This document shows, piece after piece, positions 23,449 to 32,677 of a stretch of 48,613 bases of DNA (within the stretch, counting starts at the first letter, position 1; every line of letters begins with the position of its first letter). The position numbers and the translations under genes are program-made. The notes beneath the pieces were generated by a model. That model searched no databases and was not told where the DNA came from. It saw nothing but the letters and a program-made list of their open reading frames with translations. The DNA is from Myxococcales bacterium (GTDB lineage: Bacteria > Myxococcota_A > Polyangia > Polyangiales > Polyangiaceae), in the NCBI GenBank assembly GCA_016212965.1, contig JACRDA010000273.1:1-48613 (forward strand). The letters are read 5' to 3'.

Positions 23449-25563
23449 ATGTCCTCCGACCGAGAGGCGCCGACCGGCTCGCCCCGCCCGAGCGCCATCG
23501 CGCGCGCGCTCCAGGGCTGGGACACGAGCGTCTCGCGGCTCGCCTCAACGGCGGTCGCGCTCGTCGGCTGGCCGCTCGCGTACGGCTTCGCCCTCGGGCT
23601 CGGCCTGTGGGCGTGGCGCGACGCCGCCATCGTCACCGCGCTCGCCGGCAACAAGACGAGCGACCCCGACAAGCTCGTCGCGCTCCGCTGGGTCGCCGTC
23701 GCGACGGCCGCGCTCGTCGCCGTGTACGGCGGCGCGGCCCTGTTCGAGCGGCTGCGACACGGGCGCTTCAACCTGCTGCGCGTCGCCGGCGCTCTCAACC
23801 GGCTGCTCTTCGTCACGCTCGCCGTGCCCTTCGTGGCCGCGCTGCGGCAGCCGGCCATCGAGCGCACCGACACGGTGTGGACGGCCGTCCTGGCGAGCGC
23901 GGCGACCCTGATCGTCGGGGTCGGGGTGTACCGCTTCGCGCGCTGGCCCGCACAGGAGCTCTTGCCGCGCTACCGGCGTCTCGCGGCCGTGGGGGCGGTC
24001 GCGCTCGTCTTGCTCCTGTGGTTCGCCTACGGCTACCTCCTGAGCGACCTCGCCCTCACGAACCACCGCGCGCTCAACACCCGCACCACGGACCTCGGCT
24101 ACTACGACAACATCTTCTACCAGTCGATCCACGGTCGGCCGCTCGGGTGCACGTTCATCAAGGGCGAGAACCACATGTCGGCTCACTTCGACCCGATCCT
24201 GGTCCTGCTCTCGCCGCTCTACCTCCTGTGGCCCAAGGCCGATTTTCTCCTGGTGCTGCAGAGCGTGTGGCTCGGCGCCGGCGTCGTGCCCATCTACCTC
24301 CTTGCGCGGCTGAAGCTCGGCGGCCACCTGCCGGGCTTCGTGCTCGCCCTCGTCTACGCGCTCTACCCGGCCCTGCACGGCGCGAACCTCTACGAGTTCC
24401 ACTCCCTCAGCCTCGCGGCCCCGCTCATCCTGTGGGCCCTGTACTTTTTCGAGCGTGGCTCCTACCTCGGCTACGCCGTCTTCTTCCTGCTGCTGCTCGC
24501 GTGTCGCGAGGACGTGCCCCTCTTGCTCGCCTTCGTCGGCCTCTACGGCATCTTCTCGCAGGATCGGCGAAAGACGCGCCTCGGCTGGGCCACGCTCGTG
24601 CTCTCGGTCGCGTACTTCGTCGTCGTGAAGAAGTACGTGATGGCCTCGAGCGATCTCTTCAACACGGGCAAGGCCGAGGCCTACTCCTTCTCGTACTACT
24701 TCAAGGACCTCATTCCGCGTGCGGACCAGGGCGGCACGGCCTTCATCGTGACCTTGCTCACGAACCCCGTCTACGCGCTCAAGCTCGCGCTTGCCAACGA
24801 CAAGAAGATCCTCTTCCTGTTCCTGATGTTCCTGCCCCTCGCCGCTCTGCCCTTCGTGGCGCGCCGGGCGCGCATCATGCTGATCTACGGCTTGCTCTTC
24901 TGCCTCCTGGCGTCGCGCGAGGCCGTGTTCACCATCCACTTCCAGTACTCGACCATGCTCTTCGGCGTGGCCTTCGCCGCCACGCCGGTCGCCCTCCGGC
25001 AGTTGCGCGACGATGCGCGCCTCGCCGCCCTCGGCATCCACAAGCAGGCCCTCGAGCGCGCGCTCCTCGCCGCCATGCTCGCGGCCGGCCTGCTCGTGTC
25101 GTGGAAGTTCGGCGCGCTCGTCCCGAACGACAACTTCCGCGCCGGCTTCATGGGCCTCACCCGGACGCTCAGCGACAAGCACGTCGAGACCTGGGAGTGG
25201 GTGCAGGAGATGGTCGCCAAGATCCCTCCCGGCGCCGTCGTCATGACCACCAATCGCCTCGGCGCCCACGTCTCCAATCGCCGCGGCGTCTACTTCTACC
25301 GCGAGGGCACGCCCCACCATTACGTCTTCGTCGACGAGGCCGAGCTCAAGGGCACGATTCGCACCTGGCACGACAAGCGCACGAAGAGCGGCGAGCTCGT
25401 CGAGCTCGGCCGGCAGAAGACCATGGCGCTCTTCCAGGTCGTCGAGGGTGCGGCCGAGGAGGTCGCCGAGCCCGGCACGGAGTTCGTCCCCGAGAGCCCC
25501 GAGGAGCCCGACAAGGACCCCACTCCGACTCCGAAGGTCCCCCCCGCGCGCCCGAAGCGCTGA
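23449..25563 (+). CDS. DUF2079 polytopic membrane protein
   Basis: A 704-residue membrane protein with roughly twelve hydrophobic segments and a Pro/Glu/Lys-rich C-terminal tail. It carries the DUF2079 hallmark region: TDLGYYDNIFYQSIHGRPLGCTF, HFDPILVLLSPLYLLWP, ANLYEFHSLSLAAPLILWALYFFERG and CREDVPLLLAFVGLYG. DUF2079 proteins have a GT-C-like membrane topology, but their activity is not established. The C-terminal soluble segment (VVMTTNRLGAHVSNRRGVYFYREG) is also typical. The ATG at 23449 is chosen; a TTG 39 bases upstream is in frame but weak. It is divergent from the epimerase, and the pair probably belongs to the same envelope pathway. Confidence 0.87.
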   Translation: MSSDREAPTGSPRPSAIARALQGWDTSVSRLASTAVALVGWPLAYGFALGLGLWAWRDAAIVTALAGNKTSDPDKLVALRWVAVATAALVAVYGGAALFERLRHGRFNLLRVAGALNRLLFVTLAVPFVAALRQPAIERTDTVWTAVLASAATLIVGVGVYRFARWPAQELLPRYRRLAAVGAVALVLLLWFAYGYLLSDLALTNHRALNTRTTDLGYYDNIFYQSIHGRPLGCTFIKGENHMSAHFDPILVLLSPLYLLWPKADFLLVLQSVWLGAGVVPIYLLARLKLGGHLPGFVLALVYALYPALHGANLYEFHSLSLAAPLILWALYFFERGSYLGYAVFFLLLLACREDVPLLLAFVGLYGIFSQDRRKTRLGWATLVLSVAYFVVVKKYVMASSDLFNTGKAEAYSFSYYFKDLIPRADQGGTAFIVTLLTNPVYALKLALANDKKILFLFLMFLPLAALPFVARRARIMLIYGLLFCLLASREAVFTIHFQYSTMLFGVAFAATPVALRQLRDDARLAALGIHKQALERALLAAMLAAGLLVSWKFGALVPNDNFRAGFMGLTRTLSDKHVETWEWVQEMVAKIPPGAVVMTTNRLGAHVSNRRGVYFYREGTPHHYVFVDEAELKGTIRTWHDKRTKSGELVELGRQKTMALFQVVEGAAEEVAEPGTEFVPESPEEPDKDPTPTPKVPPARPKR

Positions 25564-25601
25564 GCCGGGCGCAGCGACGCACGGTCGCCACAAAAGGCAG
25601 C

Positions 25602-25631
25602 GGGCGTGCCCCCCGAACGGGAGGCACGCCC
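25602..25631. terminator. Bidirectional hairpin terminator between convergent genes
   Basis: GGGCGTGCC (25602-25610) and GGCACGCCC (25623-25631) form a perfect 9-base-pair stem, and the loop can extend it (CCC-GAAC-GGG). It is flanked by CAAAAGG on the left (a U-run for minus-strand transcripts) and TCTCT on the right. It lies between the ends of the DUF2079 gene and the Cys-rich lipoprotein gene and fits both. Confidence 0.7.
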
Positions 25632-25669
25632 TCTCTGCTCCGGCGCCCCGGGCGGCGCCGCTCAGCCCG

Positions 25670-27163
25670 TCATGGGCAGTTGCCGTCGACGCACACGATG
25701 AAGGTCGCGTCGCCGGGGTAGCTGCAGCAGCTCTGGAAGTCGCCGCCGCAGGCGTTGCAGTTGCCGCAGGTGGTACAGCCCACCGCGGGGATGAACGGAC
25801 GGCAGTTGCCGTTCGAGCACACCTCGTCGGTAGCGCACTGGGTCTGGCAGTCGCCGCAGAACTGCGGGTCGGCGTCGAGGTTCGCGCAGGCGCCGTTGCA
25901 GTCGGTCGTGCCGTTGCCGCAGTTGGCCACGCACACGCCGTTCTGGCAGTTCGGGGTGCCACCGCCGCACGGCCCGTTGCCGCCGCAGTCCGCGGGGTTG
26001 GTGGTCGGGTCGACGCAGCCGCCGTTGAAGGGCACGAGGCCGGGGCGGCACACGCAGTTACCCGCATCGCAGTACTCGGTGCCGTTGCACTGCGTGAAGC
26101 AGTCGCCGCAGAAGTTCGGGTCGGCCGTCGTGTCCGTGCAGTTGCCCCCGCAGTTCGTCAGGCCGCCGGCGCAGACGCAGTTGCCCGACACGCAGGTCTC
26201 GTTGGCGTTGCAGTTCGTGAAACAGTCGCCGCAGAAGTTGGGGTCGGTCGACACGTCCTTGCAGCCGTCGCCCTGGCACAGGACGAGACTGCCGGCGCAC
26301 TGGCAGTTGCCCGACAGGCAGGAGCCGCCGGGACCGCAGTCGGTGCCGCAGTTGCCGCAGTGGGCCGGATCGGAGGACGGGTCTACGCAGCCCGTGCCCG
26401 GGCACGAGATCAGGCTGCCGGCGCACTGGCAGTTGCCGTTCACGCAGCTGCCGCCGAGCCCGCAGTCGGTGCCGCAGTCGCCGCAGTGGCTGTTGTCGGT
26501 GAGCGGATTGATGCATCCCGCCGCGCCGCAGTCGAGCTGGCCCACGTTGCAGTTCTGGCTCGGCTGCGCCTCGCAGTTGTGGTCGACGCAGTACGGCGTC
26601 GCGAACGGGCACTGCGAGTCGCTCAGGCACTCGCGGCAGCGTCCGTCGACCGGGTCGCAGATCGGCTGCGCCGCGGGGCAGTCGAGGTTCGTGGCGCACT
26701 CGACGCACTGGGCCGTCGCGGGCGAGCACACCGGCTCCTGCGGCGTGTTCTGGCAGTCGTTCGCCGTGATGCAGCCGACACAGGCGCCCGTCGCCGGGTC
26801 GCACAGCGGCGCGTTGCCGTTCTGGCAGTCGGCGTTCGACTGGCACTTGGTCTCGCAGGTGTGGGTGTCGGGGAAGCACGATTGATTCGCGCCGCAGTCG
26901 GCGTTCGTGGCGCACTCCTCGCACTGGCCGTTCACGCACGCGGGTTGCGCCAGGCCGCAGTCGGCGTTGCCGAGGCACTCGACGCAGCCGAGGCTCGGGT
27001 CGCAGAGCACGCCGCAGGTCTGCCCGTCCACGCGGCAACCGCCGCCGTTGGCCCCCGCGCCGCCCGTGCCGAGGTTGTTGCTCGTCGAGTCACTACACGC
27101 CGCCGGTCCGATCGCCACGGCCGATACGGCCGCGGCCACGATCAAGCCTGTCCACTTACCCAT
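25670..27163 (-). CDS. Cys-rich repeat lipoprotein (Stig1-like repeats)
   Basis: A 497-residue surface lipoprotein. The signal MGKWTGLIVAAAVSAVAIGP ends at a lipobox with Cys23, followed by a Ser/Asn/Gly linker. The rest is a Cys array of two kinds. Residues about 45-210 have short EC-x-x-NADC-x-x-x-PxC-type units (CVECLGNADCGLAQPAC, CEECATNADCGANQSC). From about 215 there are six or so units of about 40 residues, D-P-x-x-CGDC-x-x-x-C-x-x-x-x-x-C-x-x-GNCxC, resembling plant Stig1-like and related myxobacterial proteins. These would be disulfide-rich modules outside the cell. The ATG at 27163 has a GGAGG seven bases upstream. Function is unknown; adhesion or a protease-resistant surface role is a guess. 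Confidence 0.85.
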   Translation of the reverse strand: MGKWTGLIVAAAVSAVAIGPAACSDSTSNNLGTGGAGANGGGCRVDGQTCGVLCDPSLGCVECLGNADCGLAQPACVNGQCEECATNADCGANQSCFPDTHTCETKCQSNADCQNGNAPLCDPATGACVGCITANDCQNTPQEPVCSPATAQCVECATNLDCPAAQPICDPVDGRCRECLSDSQCPFATPYCVDHNCEAQPSQNCNVGQLDCGAAGCINPLTDNSHCGDCGTDCGLGGSCVNGNCQCAGSLISCPGTGCVDPSSDPAHCGNCGTDCGPGGSCLSGNCQCAGSLVLCQGDGCKDVSTDPNFCGDCFTNCNANETCVSGNCVCAGGLTNCGGNCTDTTADPNFCGDCFTQCNGTEYCDAGNCVCRPGLVPFNGGCVDPTTNPADCGGNGPCGGGTPNCQNGVCVANCGNGTTDCNGACANLDADPQFCGDCQTQCATDEVCSNGNCRPFIPAVGCTTCGNCNACGGDFQSCCSYPGDATFIVCVDGNCP

Positions 27164-27369
27164 GGTGTCCTCCAGAATGAAGCTCTGCCGCCGCGTGGAC
27201 GGCTTCCCACCTCGAAGATACGGGGGCGCGTCGGGTCGGGGACACCACAATGCGGGCCGCGGGCCGAGGTAACGTGTACCGCGGGAACACGCGCGCGCCG
27301 CGACCGCCCGGTGGGCGGCGTCGCGCGTGGCACGTTGTGGCGCGCCGCGCGTCGTGCTCCACCGTACGC

Positions 27370-28077
27370 ATGGCGCGCTCCTACCTCGTGTTCGACATCG
27401 AGACGGTCATCGACCCGGCGCTGCCGCGCGACGAGCCCGGCGAGACGGTCGGCCTGCCGCCGCCGCCCTTCCACCAGGTCGCGGTGATCGGTGTCCTGTG
27501 GCTCGACGCGAGCTACGCGGTGCAGCGGCTCGGCGTGTTCGGCGGCAAGACCGAGGCCGAGATGCTCGGCGACTTCTGTCGCTTCGTGGGCGAGCGCCAG
27601 CCGGATCTCGTGAGCTACAACGGTCGCGGCTTCGATCTGCCGGTCATCGCCGCGCGCTGCCTGCGGCACGGCGTGCCCTTTCGCCATTACTACGCCGTGC
27701 GCGACGTGCGCTATCGCTACAGCCCGGCCGGGCACCTCGACCTCATGGACTTTCTCACCGACTTCGGGGCCTGCCGGCCGAGCAAGCTCGACGTGGTCGC
27801 GCGTTCCATCGGCATGCCGGGCAAGGTCGGCGTCGAAGGCAAGGACGTGGGCCCGATGATCCACGCCGGCCGGCTCGCGGACGTGCAGGCCTACTGCCTG
27901 TGCGACGTGGCGCAGACCGCCGCCGTCTTCCTGCGCGTGCAGCTCCTGCGCGGCGAGCTCGAGCGCGAGCCGTACCTCACCGCCATGCGCGGGCTGCTCG
28001 CCGCCATCGACGCCGACGCGCGCCTCGCTCCCGTCGCCGGCGCGGTCGATCGCGCCCGGCTGCTGCTCGAGATCTAG
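27370..28077 (+). CDS. Predicted 3'-5' exonuclease related to PolB exonuclease domain
   Basis: A 235-residue DnaQ-fold (DEDD) exonuclease of the PolB-exo2 type. Exo I is FDIET with Asp9 and Glu11, Exo II is SYNGRGFDLPV with Asn84 and Asp89, and Exo III is YCLCD with Tyr175 and Asp179. All metal-binding acids are present, so it should be active on 3' ends of DNA or RNA. There is no polymerase domain. The ATG at 27370 is chosen because the family starts right before the Exo I strand; the longer upstream frame is low-complexity. It is divergent from the Cys-rich lipoprotein and stands alone. A role in repair or RNA processing is inferred only from the fold. Confidence 0.88.
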   Translation: MARSYLVFDIETVIDPALPRDEPGETVGLPPPPFHQVAVIGVLWLDASYAVQRLGVFGGKTEAEMLGDFCRFVGERQPDLVSYNGRGFDLPVIAARCLRHGVPFRHYYAVRDVRYRYSPAGHLDLMDFLTDFGACRPSKLDVVARSIGMPGKVGVEGKDVGPMIHAGRLADVQAYCLCDVAQTAAVFLRVQLLRGELEREPYLTAMRGLLAAIDADARLAPVAGAVDRARLLLEI

Positions 28078-28142
28078 GCGCCCGTCGGGGAGGAGCTTGC
28101 CGCAGCAGGGCTCGTACCGACCGGCGTCGAGCTACCGGGAGC

Positions 28143-28637
28143 TCACGGCGGGCACGCGTCCTGGCAGAGGGCCACGGGCTCGTCGAGCGCGCTCGCGGCG
28201 CAGGCGCTCGCGTCGCCGTCGAGCAGGCACGCGCGGCACGCGGTGTCCGCGGCGCAGGCCTTGACCTCGGTGCAGCAGGTCGTGCCCATGTAGTCGGCGC
28301 AGCTCTGGAAGAAGAAGAAGCCGATCGCCTGATCGGCGCCACCGACGCCCGTCGTGGCATCGCAGATCGGGTAGAAGCACGCTCCACCGGCGCAGCCGGT
28401 CCGCACGCAGCCGAGCAGGGCGTCGTAGGCGGCCGGATCGTTCGGGCTCGCGCTCATGGCGACGAGCTCCGCGCAGCAGCTCGCCTGCGCGCAGGTCTCG
28501 CAGGCGGCGTCGCCGTTGCCGACCGTGGCCGCGCAGCCCGACGTCGTCGTCGAGCTCGTGGTGGCGCCGCCCGAGCCCCCCGACCCCGTGGCCGAGCTCT
28601 CCGTCTCGGTGCACCCGCTCATGAGGACGCTTGCCAT
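28143..28637 (-). CDS. Small Cys-rich lipoprotein (paralogue A); true start probably an upstream CTG at 28673
   Basis: At least 164 residues from the ATG at 28637, but this start leaves only MASVLMSGC before the lipidated Cys and no basic n-region. Reading 12 codons further up gives LTPPRRGRAAAWMASVLMSGC, a proper lipoprotein signal, starting at a CTG (28673) with GGAGGG five bases upstream. The mature protein has a Gly/Ser/Thr linker with short Thr runs (GGATTSSTTTSG), then a compact Cys domain: CAATVGNGDAACETCAQASCC, CVRTGC, CFYPICDAT, CADYMGTTCCTEVKAC, CRACLLDGD and CQDACPP. The same domain occurs in the next gene upstream (28823-29434), so the two are tandem paralogues. It is probably anchored in the outer membrane. 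Function is unknown. Confidence 0.7.
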   Translation of the reverse strand: MASVLMSGCTETESSATGSGGSGGATTSSTTTSGCAATVGNGDAACETCAQASCCAELVAMSASPNDPAAYDALLGCVRTGCAGGACFYPICDATTGVGGADQAIGFFFFQSCADYMGTTCCTEVKACAADTACRACLLDGDASACAASALDEPVALCQDACPP

Positions 28638-28734
28638 CCATGCCGCAGCCCGCCCCCGACGGGGCGGCGTCAGCGTTCCCTCCGCGCGCTCCGCGCCGCC
28701 GCCTGCGTCCGGCCGGCGGCCCAAGCAGTCACAC

Positions 28735-28772
28735 AAAAAGACGAGCCGCGCGCCCCGGGGGACGCGCGGCTC
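28735..28772 (-). terminator. Intrinsic terminator of the poly-Thr lipoprotein gene
   Basis: GAGCCGCGCG (28743-28752) and CGCGCGGCTC (28763-28772) form a perfect 10-base-pair stem with a 10-base loop. Read on the minus strand it is followed by G-TCTTTTTGTG, a U-tract. It lies 51 bases after the paralogue B stop and upstream of paralogue A, so the two paralogues are likely separate transcripts. Confidence 0.85.
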
Positions 28773-28822
28773 GGCTCGGTGCCCGGCACCCGCGCGAGCG
28801 GGCGGCCGAGACCCCTGGCTCA

Positions 28823-29434
28823 TCAGGGTTGGCAGGCCGTCATGCAGGCGTCCACCGGCTCGTCGAGGCCCGTGGCGTCGCAGTCCGCCTGGACACCGTC
28901 GAGCAGGCAGCTGAGGCAGGACGCGTCCGCGAGGCAGGCCTTCGTCTCGACGCAGCAGTCGTCTGCCGTCGAGGGCGTGTTGTCGGCGCCGACACCCATG
29001 CAGGCCGCGGTGTCGTTCCCGAAGAAGAACCCGATCGCCTGGTCCTGACCGCCGATGACCGCGGTGGCGTCGCAGATCTGGTAGAAGCACTCGCCGTTGA
29101 TGCAGGCGCCCTGGACGCAGGCGACCAGCGCGTTGTAGGCGGCCTGGTCGGACGGGGCGTTCGCATAGTCCACGAGCTCGACGCAGCAGTTGTCCTGCGC
29201 GCAGGTCTCGCAGGCCTGGTCGCCGTTGCCGACCGTGGCTGCGCAGCCCGAGGTGGTGGTGGTCGTCGTCGTCGTGGTCGTCGACGTCGTGGTGGTGGTC
29301 GTGGTCGTCGTGGTGGTCGTGGTCGTGGCGCCCGAGCCGCCCGTCCCGCCGCTCGTCGTCGTCTTCTTGCACGCCGCGGCGCTCGCCACCGAGCCGGCCA
29401 TAAGGATCACACTAGCCAATTGCCAAGTCTTCAT
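28823..29434 (-). CDS. Small Cys-rich lipoprotein with a polythreonine linker (paralogue B)
   Basis: A 203-residue lipoprotein. MKTWQLASVILMAGSVASAA precedes the lipobox Cys22 and CKKTTTSGG. A 25-codon run of 24 Thr and one Ser (29252-29326, ACC/ACG codons) follows. The Cys domain then matches paralogue A: SGCAATVGNGDQACETC, DNCCVELV, CVQGACINGECFYQICDAT, DQAIGFFFGNDTAACMG, DDCCVETKAC, CLSCLLDG and CMTACQP. The ATG at 29434 has GGAGGA eight to nine bases upstream; ATG 29440 is too close to it. A Thr run of this kind would make an extended, possibly glycosylated stalk holding the Cys domain off the membrane (inference). A strong terminator follows. Confidence 0.82.
   Translation of the reverse strand: MKTWQLASVILMAGSVASAAACKKTTTSGGTGGSGATTTTTTTTTTTTTTSTTTTTTTTTTSGCAATVGNGDQACETCAQDNCCVELVDYANAPSDQAAYNALVACVQGACINGECFYQICDATAVIGGQDQAIGFFFGNDTAACMGVGADNTPSTADDCCVETKACLADASCLSCLLDGVQADCDATGLDEPVDACMTACQP
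29252..29326. repeat. ACC/ACG trinucleotide tract encoding polythreonine
   Basis: Seventy-five bases of mixed ACC and ACG codons (minus strand), interrupted by one Ser codon. The mixture of the two codons limits slippage but the tract is a low-complexity repeat; the sister gene has only short Thr runs at the same place. Confidence 0.9.
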
Positions 29435-29905
29435 CGTCATTTCCTCCAGCGGAAACCCAAACTCCACACACCCGGGCGCCTCCTCCGTCGAGCCCGCGGC
29501 AAAAAACCACGCGGCTGTTGGCCAAGGAGGTCCCCAGCGGCGCGCCCGTCGCCGCCGAAGGAGCCTGCGTGGAGGAACTCCACGCGAGCGCCATGCACGG
29601 AGCCCTCATCTCGTACCTTCTTTTCCCTTGCGCCGCAAGGCATACGACATGGGACCACGCTGTCGGAATCCTGCGCCGAGCCCCCGAAATACAGCGTCGC
29701 CGCCGAGCTGCAGCGCGGCTGGACGGCACAAGCGGCGTCCGCCCGGGTCGAAGGACCCTGGCGGGCTCTGTCCGCTGACGATCGACCGGGGGCGGGCGGG
29801 TGCGCGAGCGGGTGCGGGGGCGCGAGCGGGCGCGGGCGCGGGTGCGGGCGCGGGTGCGCGGGCGGGTGCGCGGGCGGGTGCGCGCGGGCCGAGAGCTGCC
29901 TCGGA
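29435..29905. other. 471-base intergenic region with a G/C-only repeat tract
   Basis: The left part (29435-29785) holds the promoter and leader of the poly-Thr lipoprotein and no recognisable gene. The right part (29786-29890) is a low-complexity tract of degenerate GCGGGT/GCGGGC units lying just beyond the carboxylase stop. No canonical hairpin with a U-run was found for the carboxylase gene. Confidence 0.45.
29786..29890. repeat. Degenerate GC-only 6/12-base repeat tract
   Basis: About 105 bases composed of G, C and T only on the plus strand apart from a few A, built on GCGGGT and GCGGGC units. A 12-base unit, GTGCGCGGGCGG, occurs twice in tandem near the right end. It lies 16 bases beyond the carboxylase stop codon, on its downstream side. 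Confidence 0.75.
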
Positions 29906-31552
<1,647 letters not shown>

Positions 31553-31676
31553 GGGCGCGCGCCTATCACGGCGGGCCGCGTGGCGCACGAACCACGCGCG
31601 TGACCTCGCGTGCCCTCTTCGCGGGGTCGCGCGACGCCTTGTCGCCAACGCCCCGCGAACGTAGAAGGAGATCCGG

Positions 31677-32603
31677 ATGGAAAAGAGCAAGCATCCCGAA
31701 GGTCTCGGACCGGTCCTCGTGGCGAGCGACCTCAGCGAAACGGCCGACGAGGCGGTGCGACAGGCCCACGGCTGGGCGCGGCGCACGGGCCGGCCGCTGT
31801 CGGTGCTGCACGTGATGCCGAACCCCGTGCCCATCGCGCCGCTCGCGCCGCAGGACGCCATGGAAGCGCTCGAGCGGGCACCCGAGGTCGAGTCGCAGGT
31901 GCTCGATCTGCTCGAGCAGCGGGTGGGGCGCGTCACCGGGCGCGGCCCGGGCCGCTTCGCCATTGCGCTCCAGCGCGGCGGGGCCGCCGAGCTCATCCTG
32001 GCCGAGGCCGAGCGCGTCGGGGCGCTGCTCGTCATCGCCCCGAGCCGCAAGAGCTCGCTCGAGGCCGCGATCGTCGGCAGCGTCGCCGAGGCGGTGCTCG
32101 AGCAGACGCGCGTGCCGGTGCTGCTCGCGCGCCTCTCGCCCGACGGGGGGCCCGTCCTCGCGGCCACCGACCTCACCGACGACGCGGAGCCGGTGATGCT
32201 GAGCGCGGCGACCGAGGCGGCGCAGCGCGGCGGCAAGCTACTCTTGGCTCACAGCCTCGAGGTGGCCCACCCGGTCACCTCAGCCTTCGACCCGAGCAAC
32301 AGCCTGTCGAGCGAGGCGCTCGCCTCGCTGCGCGCGGGGTGCAAGGAGGCGCTCAGCGCGGCGCTCGGCCGGCTCGAGGCGGGCGGCGAGCCGCTCGTGC
32401 TCGAGGGGCCGCCGCAGCGCACGCTCGTCGAGGCGGCGCGCACGCACGGGGCCTCGCTCGTCGTCATCGGCGCACACCGCGGCGCGCGCCTCGGGCGGCT
32501 CGGCAACGTGGCGCGCGCGGTCGCGCGCGGCGCCAGCTGCTCGGTGCTCATCCTGCCGCCGACGCGCGCGGGCCGCAGGTCGCAGCGGCCCGACGCGGGG
32601 TAG
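31677..32603 (+). CDS. Tandem-domain universal stress protein (UspA family)
   Basis: A 308-residue protein with two Usp folds, residues about 12-155 and 158-300. Each opens with a strand and [13 protein letters not shown] or [13 protein letters not shown] (the D of the nucleotide site). Domain 2 has the ATP-binding loop [31 protein letters not shown]. In domain 1 the matching loop reads [26 protein letters not shown], lacking the first Gly of G-x2-G-x9-G, so only domain 2 is likely to bind ATP strongly. The ATG at 31677 has AGGAGATCCGG directly upstream. Tandem Usp proteins act as cytosolic stress sensors or ligand-binding proteins. It is divergent from the carboxylase gene. Confidence 0.92.
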   Translation: MEKSKHPEGLGPVLVASDLSETADEAVRQAHGWARRTGRPLSVLHVMPNPVPIAPLAPQDAMEALERAPEVESQVLDLLEQRVGRVTGRGPGRFAIALQRGGAAELILAEAERVGALLVIAPSRKSSLEAAIVGSVAEAVLEQTRVPVLLARLSPDGGPVLAATDLTDDAEPVMLSAATEAAQRGGKLLLAHSLEVAHPVTSAFDPSNSLSSEALASLRAGCKEALSAALGRLEAGGEPLVLEGPPQRTLVEAARTHGASLVVIGAHRGARLGRLGNVARAVARGASCSVLILPPTRAGRRSQRPDAG

Positions 32604-32623
32604 CCCCCGCGTCGAGCCCGCGA

Positions 32624-32677
32624 GCGCTCACTTCGCGAAGATCTGGCCGAGCGCTCACTTCACGAAGATCTGGCCGA
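32624..32677. repeat. 27-base tandem duplication spanning a gene's stop codon
   Basis: Units at 32624-32650 and 32651-32677 differ at one base. Each contains the final codons and TGA of the lipoprotein gene (read on the minus strand as LGQIFVK-stop, then LGQIFAK-stop). The true stop is in the right-hand unit; the left-hand unit is now downstream, untranslated. Confidence 0.9.

Noticed and set aside
13179..25563. A polyketide or nonribosomal peptide cluster
   Set aside because: No ketosynthase, adenylation or carrier-protein domain is present; the genes are glycan- and lipid-type.
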